Below are positions 54,831-64,000 of a stretch of DNA of 64,000 nt, piece by piece. The translations under genes were made by a program, and so were the position numbers. Within the stretch, counting starts at the first letter, position 1; each line of letters starts with the position of its first letter. The notes under the pieces were generated by a model that saw only the letters and a list, made by a program, of their open reading frames with translations, made no database searches and had not been told where the DNA came from. The DNA comes from Anagrus nilaparvatae (Eukaryota; Arthropoda; Insecta; Hymenoptera; Mymaridae): positions 372,001 to 436,000 of the forward strand of contig JAKSXM010000277.1 in NCBI GenBank assembly GCA_022575985.1. The letters run 5' to 3'.

Positions 54831-56760
54831 TTTAACAATTTAAATATATTTTTCTTAAATCTCCATTTTAATTAAAGAAAAGAAATATATTTTAATTCTG
54901 TAGAATAATGAAATGAGTATAAGGTAATGCAAGCATTTCAACCGTACTCTGAGCTTCGAGTTTCGAAGGAACATTTATTTTTACTGAAAAAAATACTGAG
55001 ACTCGAAGCCCAGAGTACGGTTGGAATGCCTGCATTGCCCTTCACTCATCCCTTTATGCTCCAGATTTGAAATATATTTATTTCTTTAAAATAACAATGG
55101 AGATTTAGATAAAGAATATTGTACTTAATCTGTACCAATTAAATAAATACTTGAATGTAATTCATTTACTTATTATATTGCAGGGAGGATGCAGGGATCA
55201 ATAAGTATTTCTTTAAAATTAAAGTATTTCTTTAAAATTAAAGAAATACTTATTGATCCCTGCAATATAATAAGTAAATGAATTACATTCAAGTATTTTT
55301 TTAATTGGTTCAGATTAAGTACAATATTCTTTATCTAAATCTCCATTGTTATTTTAAAGAAATATATTTCAAATCTGGAGCATAAAGAGATGAGAGAAAG
55401 GCAATGCAGGCATTCCAACCGTACTCTGGGCTTCGAGTCTCAGTATTTTTTTCAGTAAAAATAAATGTTTCTTCTAAACTCGAAGCTCAGAGTACGGTTG
55501 AAATGCTTGCATTACCTTATACTCATTTCGTTATTCTCCAGAATTGAAATATATTTCTTTTCTCTAATAACAATGGAGATTTCAGAAAAATATACTTATA
55601 TTGTTAAATTTGGAAAATTCATTGCTGTTATTTTAAAGAATATTGTACATACTCTGTATCAATTAAAGAAATATTTGATTAAAATTAATTTATTTATTAT
55701 ATTGCAGAGATCAAGAATTTCTTTAATTGGTACAGAGTAAGTACAATATTCTTTAAAATAACAAAAATAAATTTTCCAATTTTAACAATTTAAATATTTA
55801 TTAGCAATATATTTTTCTGAAATCTCTATTGTAATTTTAAAGAAAAAAAAATATATTTCAATTCTGGAGAGTAATGAAATGAGTAAAAGGCTATGCCAGC
55901 ATTTCAACCGTACTCTGGGCTTCGAGTTTAGAAAGAACATTTATTTTTATTGAAAGAAATTCTAAAACTCGAAGCTCAGAGTACGGTTGAAATGTTGGCA
56001 TTGCCTTTGACTCATTTCATTATTCTCCAGGATTGAAATATATTTCTTTTCTTTAATTAAAATGGAGATTTCAGAAAAATATATATAAATTGTTAAATTT
56101 GGAAAATTCATTGCTGTTATTTCTGTAACAAGTACCAAGTACAGAGTGTGTTTATTTGTTTTTTTGACATCATAATTTTGGGCCTTTTAAACAAAAATTA
56201 ATATTTTAGTCTCTCAAATAAATAAAAAATCTAAAAAATTTAAATAACTTTATGCTCATGTGCTTTAATCGAAAAATAAATATTTACTTACCAAGATGAT
56301 GCAATAGATAATCCTAAATTTTTACAAAAATTTTTTTGGAGCACTACTAAAGACTGCAATTGTTGCAAAAAATTTTGTGTGGCACACTGTATTTAATTCA
56401 CAATTACAATCAATAAATTTTTCAAATAATATTTCATTAATTAATAAATTAATATCTCTTATTTATAAAAAACATAAGATATAGCAATTCAGAAGAAAAC
56501 ATTTTATATATATGATGCAATCATTTATTTATATGTATTTGTTGCGTATAAGTGACGACAACAGCGCACCGGTTGAAATGCTTGCAGTACCTTTCACTCA
56601 TCTCTTTATGCTCCAGATTTGAAATATACTTCTTTAAGATAACAATGGAGATTTAGATAAAGAATATTGTACTTAATCTGAACCAATTAAAAAAATACTT
56701 GAATGTAATTCATTTACTTATTATATTGCAGGGATAACCTAAAGATCACATGGAGTCAAA
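54831..56760. repeat. Hairpin/foldback repeat array, right flank of the element
   Basis: Several head-to-head units. CAACCGTACTCTGAGCTTCG and its inverse CGAAGC(C/T)CAGAGTACGGTTG form 100-bp hairpins at 54944-55024, 55419-55500 and 55908-55990. A larger palindrome is centred near 55230 (54885-55225 against 55235-55580). 55590-55760 is the inverse of the left flank 46330-46475 joined to the right flank and gives the empty site. The 55465-55740 frame is a repeat artefact. 56130-56560 is AT-rich, and 56570-56745 is another partial unit. Confidence 0.7.
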
Positions 56761-57907
56761 TGTGTCTTATTTAAGGGGGGAGGTCCAATAGATAAATTTC
56801 GATTTAGGCACTTAGAATAATCTGGGTTAGGGACTTTAAATAATTTCTATTCAGAGACTTAGAATGATTTACTTTTAGAGGCTTAGAAAAATTCAAGTTT
56901 AGGGACAAAAAAATCCGGGTTTAGAAATTTTTCGAGTTGAAGAACTTAAAATATTTTCGATTTAAGGACTTAGAATAATACAGGTTTAAAGAATAAAAAT
57001 AATTTGGGTTTAGAATCTTAACATCTAGTAAAGGTGATAATTACAAATTATAAGAATATCGATTTTATTGTAATGTTGCTTAGCCTTTATGTACTATAAC
57101 TAGTACTATAACTAGTCCTTTTTAGAAGTTTAGTTTTCACGTCCTATAATTAGTCTTATAGCCCAGTTAGAGCTTGTAATTATTGAATCCCAATATTTTC
57201 CTACCTTTTTTTCAAAAAAGGCAGTTAATTAGATAATTTTAGCTCTGGTTCCAAAATATTGCAGAATATACTAAAATGGGATAGTTTTTGCTGATTTCAT
57301 CCCAATTTTTTTGTTTTGTTTTTTTTTGTACCCCAAATTGCGTATTTCAGAATCAAAGCATACCTACTTTTGTATTCTAATTTTTTTGGTCGCATGTTCT
57401 AGAAAAGTTAACTAATTTAAAAAAAAAAAAAGAAAAAAAAAACTGAAATTATGACACTCCGGAATAGACTAGATTTTTATATTAGGCCAAAACTTAATTA
57501 ATTTATATCTAAATTTTTTGGTATTTTGGTTTTGGAAGGGCATGTCGGGCTATTGAAGACCTGCCGACCTATAACTTTTTCCAGAACACGCGGCCGAAAA
57601 AATTAGGATACGAAAGTGTATGTATTTAGTTCTTGAATATGTCTGTGCCAAAATTCAGCTGTCACACTTACAGGCACTTAATACCATACCATTATTATTA
57701 CCAGGATCCTAAATTTTTTTTTATTTACTAAAATTACGCTATTTAAAAAAATCGGTTTTTATACAACCGGTTTTTTTTCAATGAAGTAACCTTCAGAATA
57801 ATTAAAAACTTATTAGTTATTAGTTTCTAATCAATTTTTCAAACTGATCAATGCATAAAAATAAAAAAATTCAACATTAATGGAATTATACATAGAATGC
57901 ATACTAG
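56761..57907. other. Degenerate 30-bp tandem repeats and AT-rich DNA
   Basis: 56797-57030 contains about eight imperfect units of the type GGGACTTAGAATAATTTGGGTTTA. 57090-57115 has a small doubling (ACTATAACTAGT). The rest is AT-rich with no gene seen. Confidence 0.5.
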
Positions 57908-58450
57908 TCAAGGCGCCAGCAATGTTAAATGCATCCAAAAATTTTATCAGCACTAGAATGGATGCACCTCTGTGAAACGTATGTATTTTCGATTTTGAGG
58001 TTAGGAATCCGTCATTTTTAGTCCGCTATTTTGAAAATTAAAAATATGACCTCAGAATCGTTATAATTGGTCCGAAAAACTTATTAGGCAACGTAAATAT
58101 GCTTAAAACAGCATAAATCGCCGTTTCTGAGGTTAGAAATACACGATTTTGAGTCTGCCATTTTGGTTTTTATAAATCTGTATTCAAAATTGTGATCAGG
58201 GACCTCGAAAACCTTATTGGGGTACCAAAAATAGGCTCAATTAGCAATTGTTCTCAAGATATTACCAATCTTGCTAATTTTTCGCCGATTTTCTATTATA
58301 TAGCATCCATTACTCAAAACTGGCCATCCTAAAATTGAAGAAACCTTCAAAATCGGTTTCAGCGATCAAAAATAAATACGTTTCACAGAGGTGCATCCAT
58401 TCTAGTACTGATAAAATTTTTGGATGCATTTAACATTGCTGGTGCCTTGA
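57908..58450. mobile_element. MITE with about 85-bp TIRs, 543 bp
   Basis: Begins TCAAGGCGCCAGCAATG and ends CATTGCTGGTGCCTTGA. Complementarity continues inward for about 85 bp (through GATGCACCTCTGTGAAACGT). No transposase. The target duplication is not clear. The frame 58383-58580 starts inside it and is not a gene. Confidence 0.7.
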
Positions 58451-59029
58451 TTATACGGATAAAGTTCTTTGAACTAGGTTTTTCGAAAAAAATATATCTT
58501 ATAATACTTAAAATTTTACGTGTCGATTTCTTTTTGAATACTAAATTAATTTTAAAACCAATATTTATGTAAAATTCCAAAAAATATTACGAAAAACAAA
58601 TAATCTAATTCAGCTTATTTTTCGTAATTTTTTTGAAATTCTCCATCTGCCATTTTGAAATTTAAAAAAAAATCATTCAAAAAAATATGTCCTAATAAAA
58701 CACACAATAAATGAAAATTTTATTATTATTAATATACCTTTTTTTTATTTTTTACAATACTGATAAGCACGTGTCGATTTTTTTTAGTATCCAACTTTTA
58801 CCCTAAATTATAAGTTTCCGGTTTATTTTACAGTAAGTTTGAAATCATATTCTGATAATAGAGATTTTTTAACATATTGATACATTTTTAGAAAAATAAA
58901 TTTTGGTTTTAAAATTAATTTAGAACTCGTAGATAGGCTCTTGGGCGTTAAATTTTTAATTCAGTAAAATTCGGATTAATTAATAAATAATAAAAATCAC
59001 AAAGAACTATTTTCAGACACGATCACATA
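58451..59029. other. AT-rich sequence, nothing recognised
   Basis: No supported feature. Confidence 0.4.
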
Positions 59030-59337
59030 TTTATTGAATATTTTCTCTTTAATAACATTGATGAGATCCACACCCACATAAATTGAAAACTATTATTTAT
59101 TATCACATACCAAGGCAATATAAGAACGTAGAGGCATCGGAATGACCTGTAGACCAAATTTCTCCATAAATTGGACAATTTAAATACTTTTTTGTTTTTA
59201 ACCTAATGAACTTTTAAGGCACGATTTCATTTATGTATTGCATACATAATGTGATCGTGCCTAAAAAATAAATTTTAATTAATTTAGTTATTGTAGGTCA
59301 TTAACCATATTTTGGATGTATTAAATTCAAAACCAAT

Positions 59338-59616
59338 TCATTTTTCACAATTTTTATCATTTTTTAATAATTTTTTTAAATATCTGAAATCAATTTTTTG
59401 AACATTTCTATGCAAGGACTTAATAAAATCACTTGAAATTGAAAACCCTGCAATTAGATCTGATTTAAAAAAATTTGGTCTAAGGGATTCTTGATTCATC
59501 GAGTTGTTTCTGAGATCTTGAGGATACACTTTCTCGAACCACATCCCTATACATGCCAAGGCAATATAAGCATTTAAAGGCATCGGAATGACCTGGGGAT
59601 CAAATTTTTCCACCAA
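59338..59616 (-). CDS. Hypothetical 92-aa frame, copy 1
   Basis: Starts MVEKFDPQVIPMPLNAYIAL. A hydrophobic stretch ALACIGMWF is followed by a polar helical tail ending FRYLKKLLKNDKNCEK. Not recognised. It may be a gene fragment carried by the duplicated unit. The identical copy at 59785-60063 shows only that duplication was recent, not that the frame is under selection. Confidence 0.3.
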   Translation of the reverse strand: MVEKFDPQVIPMPLNAYIALACIGMWFEKVYPQDLRNNSMNQESLRPNFFKSDLIAGFSISSDFIKSLHRNVQKIDFRYLKKLLKNDKNCEK

Positions 59617-59784
59617 TTGGACAATTTGGAAGTTTTTCCGTTTTTTGACTTGACAAACTTATAAGGCACGATTTCATCTATGTATTGCATACATAGGGTG
59701 ATCGTGCCTAAAAAATAAATTTTAATTAATTTAGTTATTGTAGGTCATTAACCATATTTTGGATGTATTAAATTCAAAACCAAT

Positions 59785-60063
59785 TCATTTTTCACAATTT
59801 TTATCATTTTTTAATAATTTTTTTAAATATCTGAAATCAATTTTTTGAACATTTCTATGCAAGGACTTAATAAAATCACTTGAAATTGAAAACCCTGCAA
59901 TTAGATCTGATTTAAAAAAATTTGGTCTAAGGGATTCTTGATTCATCGAGTTGTTTCTGAGATCTTGAGGATACACTTTCTCGAACCACATCCCTATACA
60001 TGCCAAGGCAATATAAGCATTTAAAGGCATCGGAATGACCTGGGGATCAAATTTTTCCACCAA
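59785..60063 (-). CDS. Hypothetical 92-aa frame, copy 2
   Basis: Identical in protein to 59338-59616; see that entry. Confidence 0.3.
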   Translation of the reverse strand: MVEKFDPQVIPMPLNAYIALACIGMWFEKVYPQDLRNNSMNQESLRPNFFKSDLIAGFSISSDFIKSLHRNVQKIDFRYLKKLLKNDKNCEK

Positions 60064-60214
60064 TTGGACAATTTGGAAGTTTTTCCGTTTTTTGACTTGA
60101 CAAACTTATAAGGCACGATTTCATCTATGTATTGCATACATAGGGTGATCGTGCCGAAAAATATAAGTATCTTGTATTATTTTAAATTTCTATGATATTT
60201 CACCGATGCAAAGT

Positions 60215-61060
60215 TCATACAAAAGCTTGAAATTTATTGCGCAGTTGACATTTATAAGGTTTTTCACCTCTGTGAAGCAAAAATACAAGAATAAACATGC
60301 TTTTAAAAACACCAGATTGGGCCCAAAAACTATAGGTTCCATCAACTAGATAAAAGAAACCCAGTTTTAAAAAATGAAAGTAATCCAATTGATCGTTGAT
60401 GAGATATCGTGCCCACAAGGTGTCGATTTTTGCATCCATTACGGTAGAGCTTCGCTCTATAATTATTTGGTCCGCCATATTGGAAAAACGGAAAATCTGG
60501 TGGGGTGAAAAAATGAATATTTTCATTGAACAAAACGTTTTTTTCAACCTCAAAAACCCCCCAGATAATGCAGAAACTTGCTTTGTTAATGCTTTTAGGT
60601 CCGCCATCTTGGAAAATCGGAAAATATTCAAATAACCTTTTAATATACCTTATAGTTAATAATAAACGTTTAATATACCTTATAGTCAATAATATTCCTT
60701 ATAGATATCCATTTGGTTATCATATGGAAAACCTTTATGGTTCTTTCTTGCGAGATTTTTTTCTTTTTTTCGCCACCATGTCCTACACCACCACTGCCTA
60801 GTCCCTTGCTCTCCCTCTCCCTCTCTCCCTACCAGTATACCTTCCGGCTTCGGTAGTTTTTGTTATTTCCACACTTTGAGCGTCCAGGATATGCCCATAT
60901 AGGTTTTTTGGGTCGCTACTCAAGAATTACGACTCCTTTTTCATAAATAATTATTTCACCCTTAAAATAACTGAAAGTACTGAAAAAGGAGTCGAAATTC
61001 TTGAATAGCGACCTAAAAAACTTATATGGGCATATCCTGGATTCTAAAAGTACGAAAATA
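60215..61060 (-). repeat. Inverted copy of the 32.4-32.8 kb repeat
   Basis: On the minus strand 60640-60480 matches 32700-32830 (AAGATGGCGGACC...GCATTAACAAAGCAAG), and 60850-60750 matches 32530-32630 (GCCGGAAGGTATACTGGTAG, the purine tract, GGCAGTGGTGGTGTAGGACA). 60930-61050 contains a small palindrome around a CACCCTTAAAATAACTGAAAG centre. Frames at 60215-60689 are repeat artefacts. Confidence 0.65.
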
Positions 61061-61559
61061 CAGGGCCGGACTTCGCAAAATTTTTCCCTGAAGCAAAAAT
61101 TTTCTGCCATCCCCTTAAGGAGAGCAAATGTTGATATTTTCTAATAAAAGCAAAAACAATTGAATATTTAGTATCTAGCGAATTTTCACTTTCATCAGTC
61201 TTTTTTTTTATTTAAATTGAAAAATATTTAAAGTTTAAATTAAAAATAAAATGAATGGAAGAAATAAATTGCATTTTAATTTAAAAATTTTTATTAAGAA
61301 AAAAAACTTTAAATGTTTACTAAAATTTTACTTAAATAATCATAATTTTTAAAATAAAAGAAAGTAATATATAGCTTACATAAAATTGAGTTGCTTACAA
61401 AAATAATAATTATTTAATAATAAATATTTATAAGATACATATATTTATAGCTATAAGTAAAAATAACATAATTATTTTTAAGTAATACTTTTAGAGCTTT
61501 TTTGTGTGCAAAGTCTTCAATTAACTCGTCAAAATTTTTGTCCAGGACGAGTTCTGATT
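61061..61559. other. AT-rich sequence
   Basis: No feature seen. It could contain the 3' end of the neighbouring hAT element on the minus strand, but no TIR was found. Confidence 0.4.
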
Positions 61560-62779
61560 CTATGCATAATAACGCTTAAGAGCTCAATCTCTCATCATCT
61601 TGTGTTGATCTTAAATAATTTTTAATGCGTATCAACACTGAGAATGATCTCTCGCCTGTACAATTACTCACCATCATACTCATAAAAATACGTAGTGCAA
61701 TGTGCACATTTGGATATACTAGGTCATAGTGATTTTCACAAACAAACTTGCACATCTCAAAATGAGATGCTTTCTCCATAAGATTGATTTGCAAGTGTTC
61801 TTTGAAATGTAACAACTCAATATATAGATTTTTATCTAAGTCGTTTGGGTAACGCTCCTTCAGATCAAATAATTTGTTTTTTAATTTTTCGTTATCTAAA
61901 TTTTTCAACTGCGTCAAAAATCCAAAAGAAAAATTTAATGCACCATATACTTCATATCTCTTTTGTAAATTAAGTAAAAGACTATCCAAAATAACGTAGA
62001 AAACATTGCATCTTATATTATTTGATCCATCAAAATGGCTTTCATTGGTATTATTGATTTCATCAAATGGAGTTTTTCGAAGTCTTTGTCGAGAAATATC
62101 TTTTTTATATTGATTTACTCCAATTTTTTCTTTTGCCTTTGTTTCATAATCAGTAAATATAGTTTAGTCATAACGCATATTACTATAAAATTCTATTAAT
62201 GATTGGTAAAGCTGTACTACAATACTAATGTCAGCAGTTGGAGATTGCAAAAGCTTACTTACATTCTATTACAATCTATTTAAAATATCATTCCATACCA
62301 AATTATGAAACAAAATTCTAAGGAATTAAATTTGTTATGTAATCCCCTAGCTTCTGATCGAACAGCAGGCTTTTCTGTTTTATCATTTTCAAATATACTT
62401 AAGGAAGAAAGAACTTCATCCCAAGAATCTTGCAAGCTTTTACAACCATCAGCGTGTTCTAACCATCTTGTTGTAGAAAGATTTTTTATGCAATTCTTAT
62501 TTGGCTTGCAAGATTCAAGAACTTCCCATCTATCAGTAGATGCAGAAAAAAAAGTATAAATTTTTTGAATTGTAGAAAAATAAGTTACTGCTTCTGTACA
62601 ACATTCTGCAGCACATTTTCCAACTAAATTAAGAGAATGAGCTGCAGAGGGAACATAATCAGCTTTGGAATTAATTTCACGAATACAAACTTGAACCCCT
62701 GTGTATTACTGACATATTACTCGCATTATCATCAGTGCTGTTAAATCGGCGGAGTTTTGCTCCTGAAATATATTCTATG
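61560..62779 (-). pseudogene. hAT transposase, C-terminal two-thirds (broken)
   Basis: The open part 61989-61576 carries the hAT dimerisation block: YPNVHIALRIFMSMMVSNCT, then GERSFSVLIRIKNYLRST. Upstream, in other frames, are FFSASTDRWEVLRSC, STTRWLEHADGCKSLQDSWD and GLHNKFNSLEF, which belong to the same ZMYM/DUF4371-type hAT transposases (RNase-H-fold DDE core plus dimer region). Stops and shifts near 62160 and 62280 inactivate it. Upstream of 62780 a SINE has inserted. Confidence 0.75.
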
Positions 62780-62792
62780 ACTTTAGAATATA

Positions 62793-63260
62793 TGGTTATG
62801 GTTATGGTTTTTATGAGAGATGTAAGGCTTTTTGCTTTTATCTCTTGTTTGTTATGCTTGTTGTATGATTTTTATTATGCTAGATTTACTATGTTGCTTT
62901 TTTTATAAGGTCTTTCATCCTTAGTGTGTGCGAGTTTAAATGTTTGTGTTATGTGAATGTGTTATGTGTGTTGTTAACCTATGGCCTCAGAGAATCACGC
63001 AATTTCTCCTGTCCCCATGCCTGCTTATAGTGCACATGGTCGCACTCCGTACTGCGTTATCTACATAATGCCATTTTTTTTTTTTTTTTTTTTAATAACA
63101 TTATGCGGATGTCACAGTCCTGAGCAATGATAGAAAATAATTTCAGAATTTAATCTTTTCAGAAAAAAAACTGAAAATATTTTTGTCCGAGTCGGGCGGC
63201 GAACCTGTAACGTTCAGATCGACAAGCTGGCGCGCTACCGACTGAGTTATCAAAGCTCTA
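62793..63260 (-). mobile_element. tRNA-derived SINE, copy 3, with 13-bp duplication
   Basis: Flanked by ACTTTAGAATATA at 62780-62792 and 63261-63273. The minus-strand head at 63260 runs through TAACTCAGTCGGTAGCGCGC (box A) and GGTTCGCCGCCCGAC (box B). The body matches copies 1 and 2. The 3' end is a short AACCATAACCATAACCA repeat. This copy defines the full SINE length of 468 bp. Confidence 0.85.
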
Positions 63261-63273
63261 ACTTTAGAATATA

Positions 63274-64000
63274 AGTAGCGCCGTTAACGGCAGCGCGCGT
63301 AATATATTAGCGGGAATTTGAATTTTAAGTAAAAAAAAGTTAAAAATAAGTAAAATATTAACAAACAACGTTATAAATAATTAATTTTACTTATTTGTTG
63401 TATATGTTAATCAAAATAATTTTTTTTTTAAATATTTTAGTAAATAAATAAATACATATAAAAAATTTGTTTAAATTGGACATGAAAATTTGTTTAAATT
63501 TTAATGTTTGTCAATAAAATAGAAAGAAATATAATTTAAAAAAAGAAATATTGTTTCAACACAGTGTATAGTATTTTAATGAATAAATATATATATATAT
63601 ATATATGGGCACGTCCAGGGAAGAACGACCAGCCGAAAAATAAAAAATGAAAAAAATTTTTTTTTTGTGTCACTTTTTACCTGAGATTTGTGAAACCGCT
63701 CCTATTTTAGACTTCCTGATGCATTATTTTGATATATGGCTGCTCCAAAGTTGGATTTTTTCATTTTTTTGATTTCAGCTGCCCAGTTCAACCTAAAATA
63801 ACTCTGAACCATTTAACTTTTTATATATACATATGATTGGGAAAAAGTTTTATTTTTACCTGAACTACTAAAAAAAAAAAAATTTCCATTTTGACTTATT
63901 CCACTTCTTTTTCTCCTCGACGGTAGCTTTCAAACATCCAGAAAATTTGTTTCGCCATGATTTTTTTCAACTTATTTCTTCTCAAAATTCACTTCAAAGG
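63274..64000. other. AT-rich sequence with (AT)n
   Basis: An (AT)n tract at about 63587-63606 is followed by AT-rich sequence without recognised genes. Confidence 0.4.

Larger units (their letters stand above)
59030..60155 (-). repeat. 447-bp tandem duplication with hairpin junctions
   Basis: Units 59262-59708 and 59709-60155 are identical as far as I can read; an older, diverged partial unit precedes them (59030-59261). Each unit ends in a hairpin GGCACGAT...ATCGTGCC (59218-59261, 59665-59708, 60112-60155) with an inner stem TATGTAT/ATACATA. Each of the two young units carries the same 92-codon minus-strand frame (59338-59616, 59785-60063). Confidence 0.8.

Noticed and set aside
56797..57030. 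CRISPR-like array
   Set aside because: Units are adjacent, imperfect and without unique spacers, and the DNA is eukaryotic. They are degenerate tandem repeats.
62305..62559. Plus-strand 84-aa protein
   Set aside because: It is the antisense of a conserved hAT transposase block on the minus strand.

Overview
The window is AT-rich eukaryotic DNA, most likely from an insect. A hymenopteran is the best guess, because R1-clade LINEs, tRNA-derived SINEs, Penelope elements, Helitrons and foldback repeats occur together here; the species cannot be read from the sequence. Almost everything is mobile or repetitive DNA. Only one convincing host gene is visible: two 5' exons of a TASK-type two-pore potassium channel (Task7-like) on the minus strand at 30096-30452. 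If that gene is intact, everything to its left may lie in a very large second intron, because the next exon was not found.

Layout. 1-7.5 kb: broken R1-clade LINEs in both orientations and a SINE. 7.6-9.9 kb: BEL/Pao remnant carrying a small TIR insertion. 11.2-14.3 kb: LINE endonuclease split by an almost intact Penelope-like element with inverted terminal repeats, hammerhead-like motifs and a 14-bp target duplication. 14.8-17.2 kb: MITE and hairpins. 17.4-23.9 kb: DUF4780-type LINE interrupted by a nested set of TIR elements, then R1 ORF1 debris and a SINE. 23.9-29.6 kb: foldbacks holding a Penelope fragment and a TTAA element. 31.5-39.1 kb: foldback/minisatellite families, one rich in GATCG. 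39.1-44 kb: a recently inactivated Helitron (HUH Rep plus PIF1 helicase, three lesions). 44.6-46.5 kb: foldback.

46.476-54.824 kb is the highlight: a Polinton/Maverick-like, virus-like element of only 8349 bp. It has 141-bp terminal inverted repeats beginning AGT, a 6-bp target duplication (TCCAAA), and a paralogous empty site about 1 kb to its right. It encodes a double jelly-roll major capsid protein, penton-like minor capsid protein, adenain-type protease, FtsK/HerA packaging ATPase and a parvovirus-VP1-like phospholipase A2. Several conserved-looking orphan proteins accompany them. No protein-primed DNA polymerase and no retroviral-type integrase is visible. Two of its genes become complete only with short introns (81 and 83 nt). 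Two further reading-frame problems coincide with long A tracts.

54.8-64 kb: hairpin repeats into which the element inserted, a MITE, a recent 447-bp tandem duplication with a conserved hairpin, another copy of the 32-kb repeat family, and a hAT transposase pseudogene interrupted by a SINE with a 13-bp target duplication. The virus-like element would work as a unit: capsid and protease genes leftward, ATPase and associated genes rightward from a 120-bp divergent centre, with TATA-containing inverted repeats at both ends. Polymerase and integration functions would have to come from elsewhere or from one of its orphan genes.
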